From an uncultured Mycoplasmatota bacterium (lineage in GTDB: Bacteria; Bacillota_I; Bacilli_A; Mycoplasmatales; Mycoplasmoidaceae), in assembly GCA_949527715.1 (NCBI GenBank), contig CATEWF010000016.1, positions 1 through 18,519 on the forward strand: 18,519 nucleotides of DNA, in the 5' to 3' direction. Of the stretch, positions 16,760 through 18,519 are shown piece by piece (positions within the stretch are counted from its first letter, which is position 1; each line of letters starts with the position of its first letter). Both the position numbers and the translations under genes were made by a program. The notes under the pieces are model-generated. The model ran no database searches, was not told where the DNA came from, and saw nothing but the letters and a program-made list of their open reading frames with translations.

Positions 16760-18274
16760 ATGAATAAAAAAGCAATATTAATCATTATGGATGGAGTTGG
16801 TCTTAATCCCCAAAAAAAAGACAATGCTGTTGCAATGGCAAAAACTCCAACTCTTGATGAATTAGTTAAAAATTATCCTAATACAACTTTAAACGCAAGT
16901 GGTGAATTTGTTGGATTACCAAAAGGACAAATGGGTAATTCTGAAGTAGGTCATTTAAACATTGGCGCAGGACGAGTGGTTTATACAGGTTTATCTTTGA
17001 TAAACAACGATTTAGAAAAAGGAATTTTTTACCAAAACCAAGGATTTTTAAATGCAATTGATCATGCAAAGAAAAACAATTCTAAATTGCACATTTTAGG
17101 TTTATGCTCTGATGGTGGAGTACATTCTTCACTTAGTCACATTCTTGCATTAATTGATTTGGCACATAAAAATGGTTTATCACCAATTCTTCATTGTTTT
17201 GCAGATGGTAGAGATGTTGCTCCTAAATCATTAGTTAATGATTTACCAATCATTTTAAATAAGTTGAATTCATGTAATGGAAAATTAGCAACAATTTCTG
17301 GTCGTTATTATGCAATGGATCGTGATAAACGTTGAGAAAGAATTGATTTAGCTTATAAAGCTATTATTGGTGAATCTAACAATAGTTTTGATGATCCATT
17401 AAAATATGTTAATGATTCATATGCGAACGGTACAACAGATGAATTTATTTTACCTGCTTTTAACAAAGCATATTCTAAACAAGAAATTGTTTTAGAAGAT
17501 AATGATGCAATTATTTTTGCTAATTTTCGTCCAGATCGTGCAAGACAATTGTCTCATGTAATTTTTGGTTCTAATTATTATGATTACAAATCTGAATCAA
17601 GAAAAAATAATTTATATTTTGTAACAATGATGAACTATGAAGGAATTACTCCTTCATGTGTTGCATATCCTCCATTAAGTCTTAAAAATACTTTTGGACA
17701 AGTTATTGCTGACAACAATTTAAGTCAATTAAGAATTGCTGAAACAGAAAAATATGCTCATGTTACTTTTTTCTTTGATGGAGGAAAAGAAATTAATTAT
17801 CCACATGAACAAAAGATTTTAATTAATTCTCCTAAAGTAGCAACTTATGATTTAAAACCAGAAATGTCTGCTATTGAAGTAACTGATAAGTTACTTCCAC
17901 AAATGGATAATACTGATATTATTATTGTTAACTATGCTAATGGGGATATGGTAGGACATACAGGAAATATTGAAGCGACAATTAAAGCTGTTGAAACAGT
18001 AGATACACAAATTGCTAGAATTTTTGAAAAGGCTAAACAAACTAACACAACTTTGTTTATTACAGCAGATCATGGTAATGCTGATGTAATGAGAGATGAA
18101 AAAGGCAATCCTGTAACAAAACATACAACAAATCCAGTTCCTTTTATTGTTACTGATTCTTCATTATCTCTTTTACAAGAACGTGGAGCATTATGCGATA
18201 TTGCTCCAACAATATTGAGATATTTAAAGATTAATATTCCTTGTGAAATGACAGGCAAAGTATTAATTAAATAA
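16760..18274 (+). CDS. gpmI: 2,3-bisphosphoglycerate-independent phosphoglycerate mutase
   Basis: A 504-residue Mn-dependent mutase of the alkaline-phosphatase fold, converting 3-phosphoglycerate to 2-phosphoglycerate. Landmarks are the metal-binding IMDGVGLNPQ, the phosphoryl-carrying Ser61 in MGNSEVGHLNIGAGR, LGLCSDGGVHSSLSH, ADGRDVAPKS, GRYYAMDRDKRWER (Trp coded by UGA at 17333-17335), FANFRPDRARQLS, NYANGDMVGHTG and TADHGNADVM with the second metal site, then HTTNPVPF. Length fits the family (about 510). It follows tpiA by two bases. No clear terminator follows before tRNA-Thr. Confidence 0.97.
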
Positions 18275-18305
18275 TTTTTATATTTTCATTTGATAAGAAT
18301 TAATA

Positions 18306-18311
18306 TATAAT
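18306..18311 (+). promoter_or_regulatory. -10 box of tRNA-Thr
   Basis: A perfect TATAAT lies 12 bases before the tRNA's first base, well placed for a stable-RNA promoter with a short leader. Confidence 0.6.
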
Positions 18312-18323
18312 TTTTATCAATAT

Positions 18324-18399
18324 GCCGACTTAGCTCAACAGGCAGAGCAACTGACTTGTAATCAGTAGGTTGTTGGTTCGATTCCGATAGTCGGCACCA
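18324..18399 (+). tRNA. tRNA-Thr (UGU)
   Basis: The acceptor GCCGACT pairs with AGTCGGC. The D arm is AGCTCAACAGGCAGAGCA, the anticodon loop CTTGTAA gives UGU, the T arm is TTGGTTCGATTCC, and CCA is encoded at 18397-18399. Confidence 0.96.
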
Positions 18400-18411
18400 T
18401 TTAAAATGAAA

Positions 18412-18435
18412 CCGTAGCACAAGCTACGGCTTTTT
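18412..18435. terminator. Strong, probably bidirectional terminator
   Basis: CCGTAGC and GCTACGG pair perfectly around ACAA. A C and five T follow on the plus strand, and an A/T-rich tract follows on the other side. It ends the tRNA-Thr transcript. Its right edge touches the stop codon of the minus-strand gene at 18434, so it can serve both convergent transcripts. Confidence 0.85.
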
Positions 18436-18519
18436 ATTCTTCAAGATTATTCTTCTTAATAACATTATCTAAACGATTTAATACTTTTTTATTAAACTCT
18501 TCTTGACGTTCTCAATGTT
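18434..18519 (-). CDS. C-terminal end of an unidentified protein (partial)
   Basis: On the minus strand one frame is open from the window edge to TAA at 18434-18436, encoding 27 residues: HWERQEEFNKKVLNRLD, then NVIKKNNLEE. The Trp is a UGA codon. The stop lies right at a shared hairpin terminator, as expected for a real gene end. The tail is charged and probably helical. The family cannot be recognised from so little. Confidence 0.6.

Overview
The window comes from an AT-rich mollicute (mycoplasma-type bacterium) that reads UGA as tryptophan. Most of the long genes stay open only if in-frame UGA is Trp, and these UGA codons fall at conserved Trp sites, such as the FGNWKMN motif of triosephosphate isomerase. 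Small size, tight spacing and lipoproteins with a TSC-type lipobox fit a host-associated mycoplasma. The species is not resolved.

Layout. (1) 1-443, minus strand: five tRNA genes, of which three carry a CAU anticodon (initiator Met, Ile2 and elongator Met). (2) 534-2181: a BspA-like leucine-rich-repeat lipoprotein gene broken by a +1 frameshift, then a terminator. (3) 2299-7282: a sugar operon. It holds a lactose/galactose-type PTS IIA, LacA- and LacB-like isomerase subunits, a 912-residue PTS IIC-IIB protein with a very long Lys-rich linker, and a class II ketose-bisphosphate aldolase. (4) 7318-8749: a lipoprotein gene, a decayed scrap matching the 3' end of mnmA, and a second, frameshifted lipoprotein gene on the minus strand. 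(5) 8786-9892, minus strand: mnmA. (6) 9964-14651: the nucleoside operon deoD-deoC-deoA-cdd-manB. (7) 14663-15957: a BspA-like lipoprotein gene driven by a promoter with a 16-A spacer, followed by a second poly(A) promoter copy with no gene of its own. (8) 15957-18274: tpiA-gpmI. (9) tRNA-Thr, a strong hairpin terminator, and the 3' end of a minus-strand gene.

How the parts fit. PTS uptake phosphorylates a sugar that LacAB and the aldolase would turn into triose phosphates, if a tagatose-6-phosphate kinase is supplied elsewhere. The nucleoside operon releases (deoxy)ribose phosphates, which the mutase and DeoC feed to glyceraldehyde-3-phosphate. TpiA and GpmI then act in glycolysis. Between these metabolic blocks sit surface lipoprotein genes that look recombinationally active: shared promoter cassettes, homopolymer tracts, frameshifts and duplicated fragments. 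The most unusual items are the poly(A)-spacer promoters and the roughly 320-residue insertion in the PTS permease.
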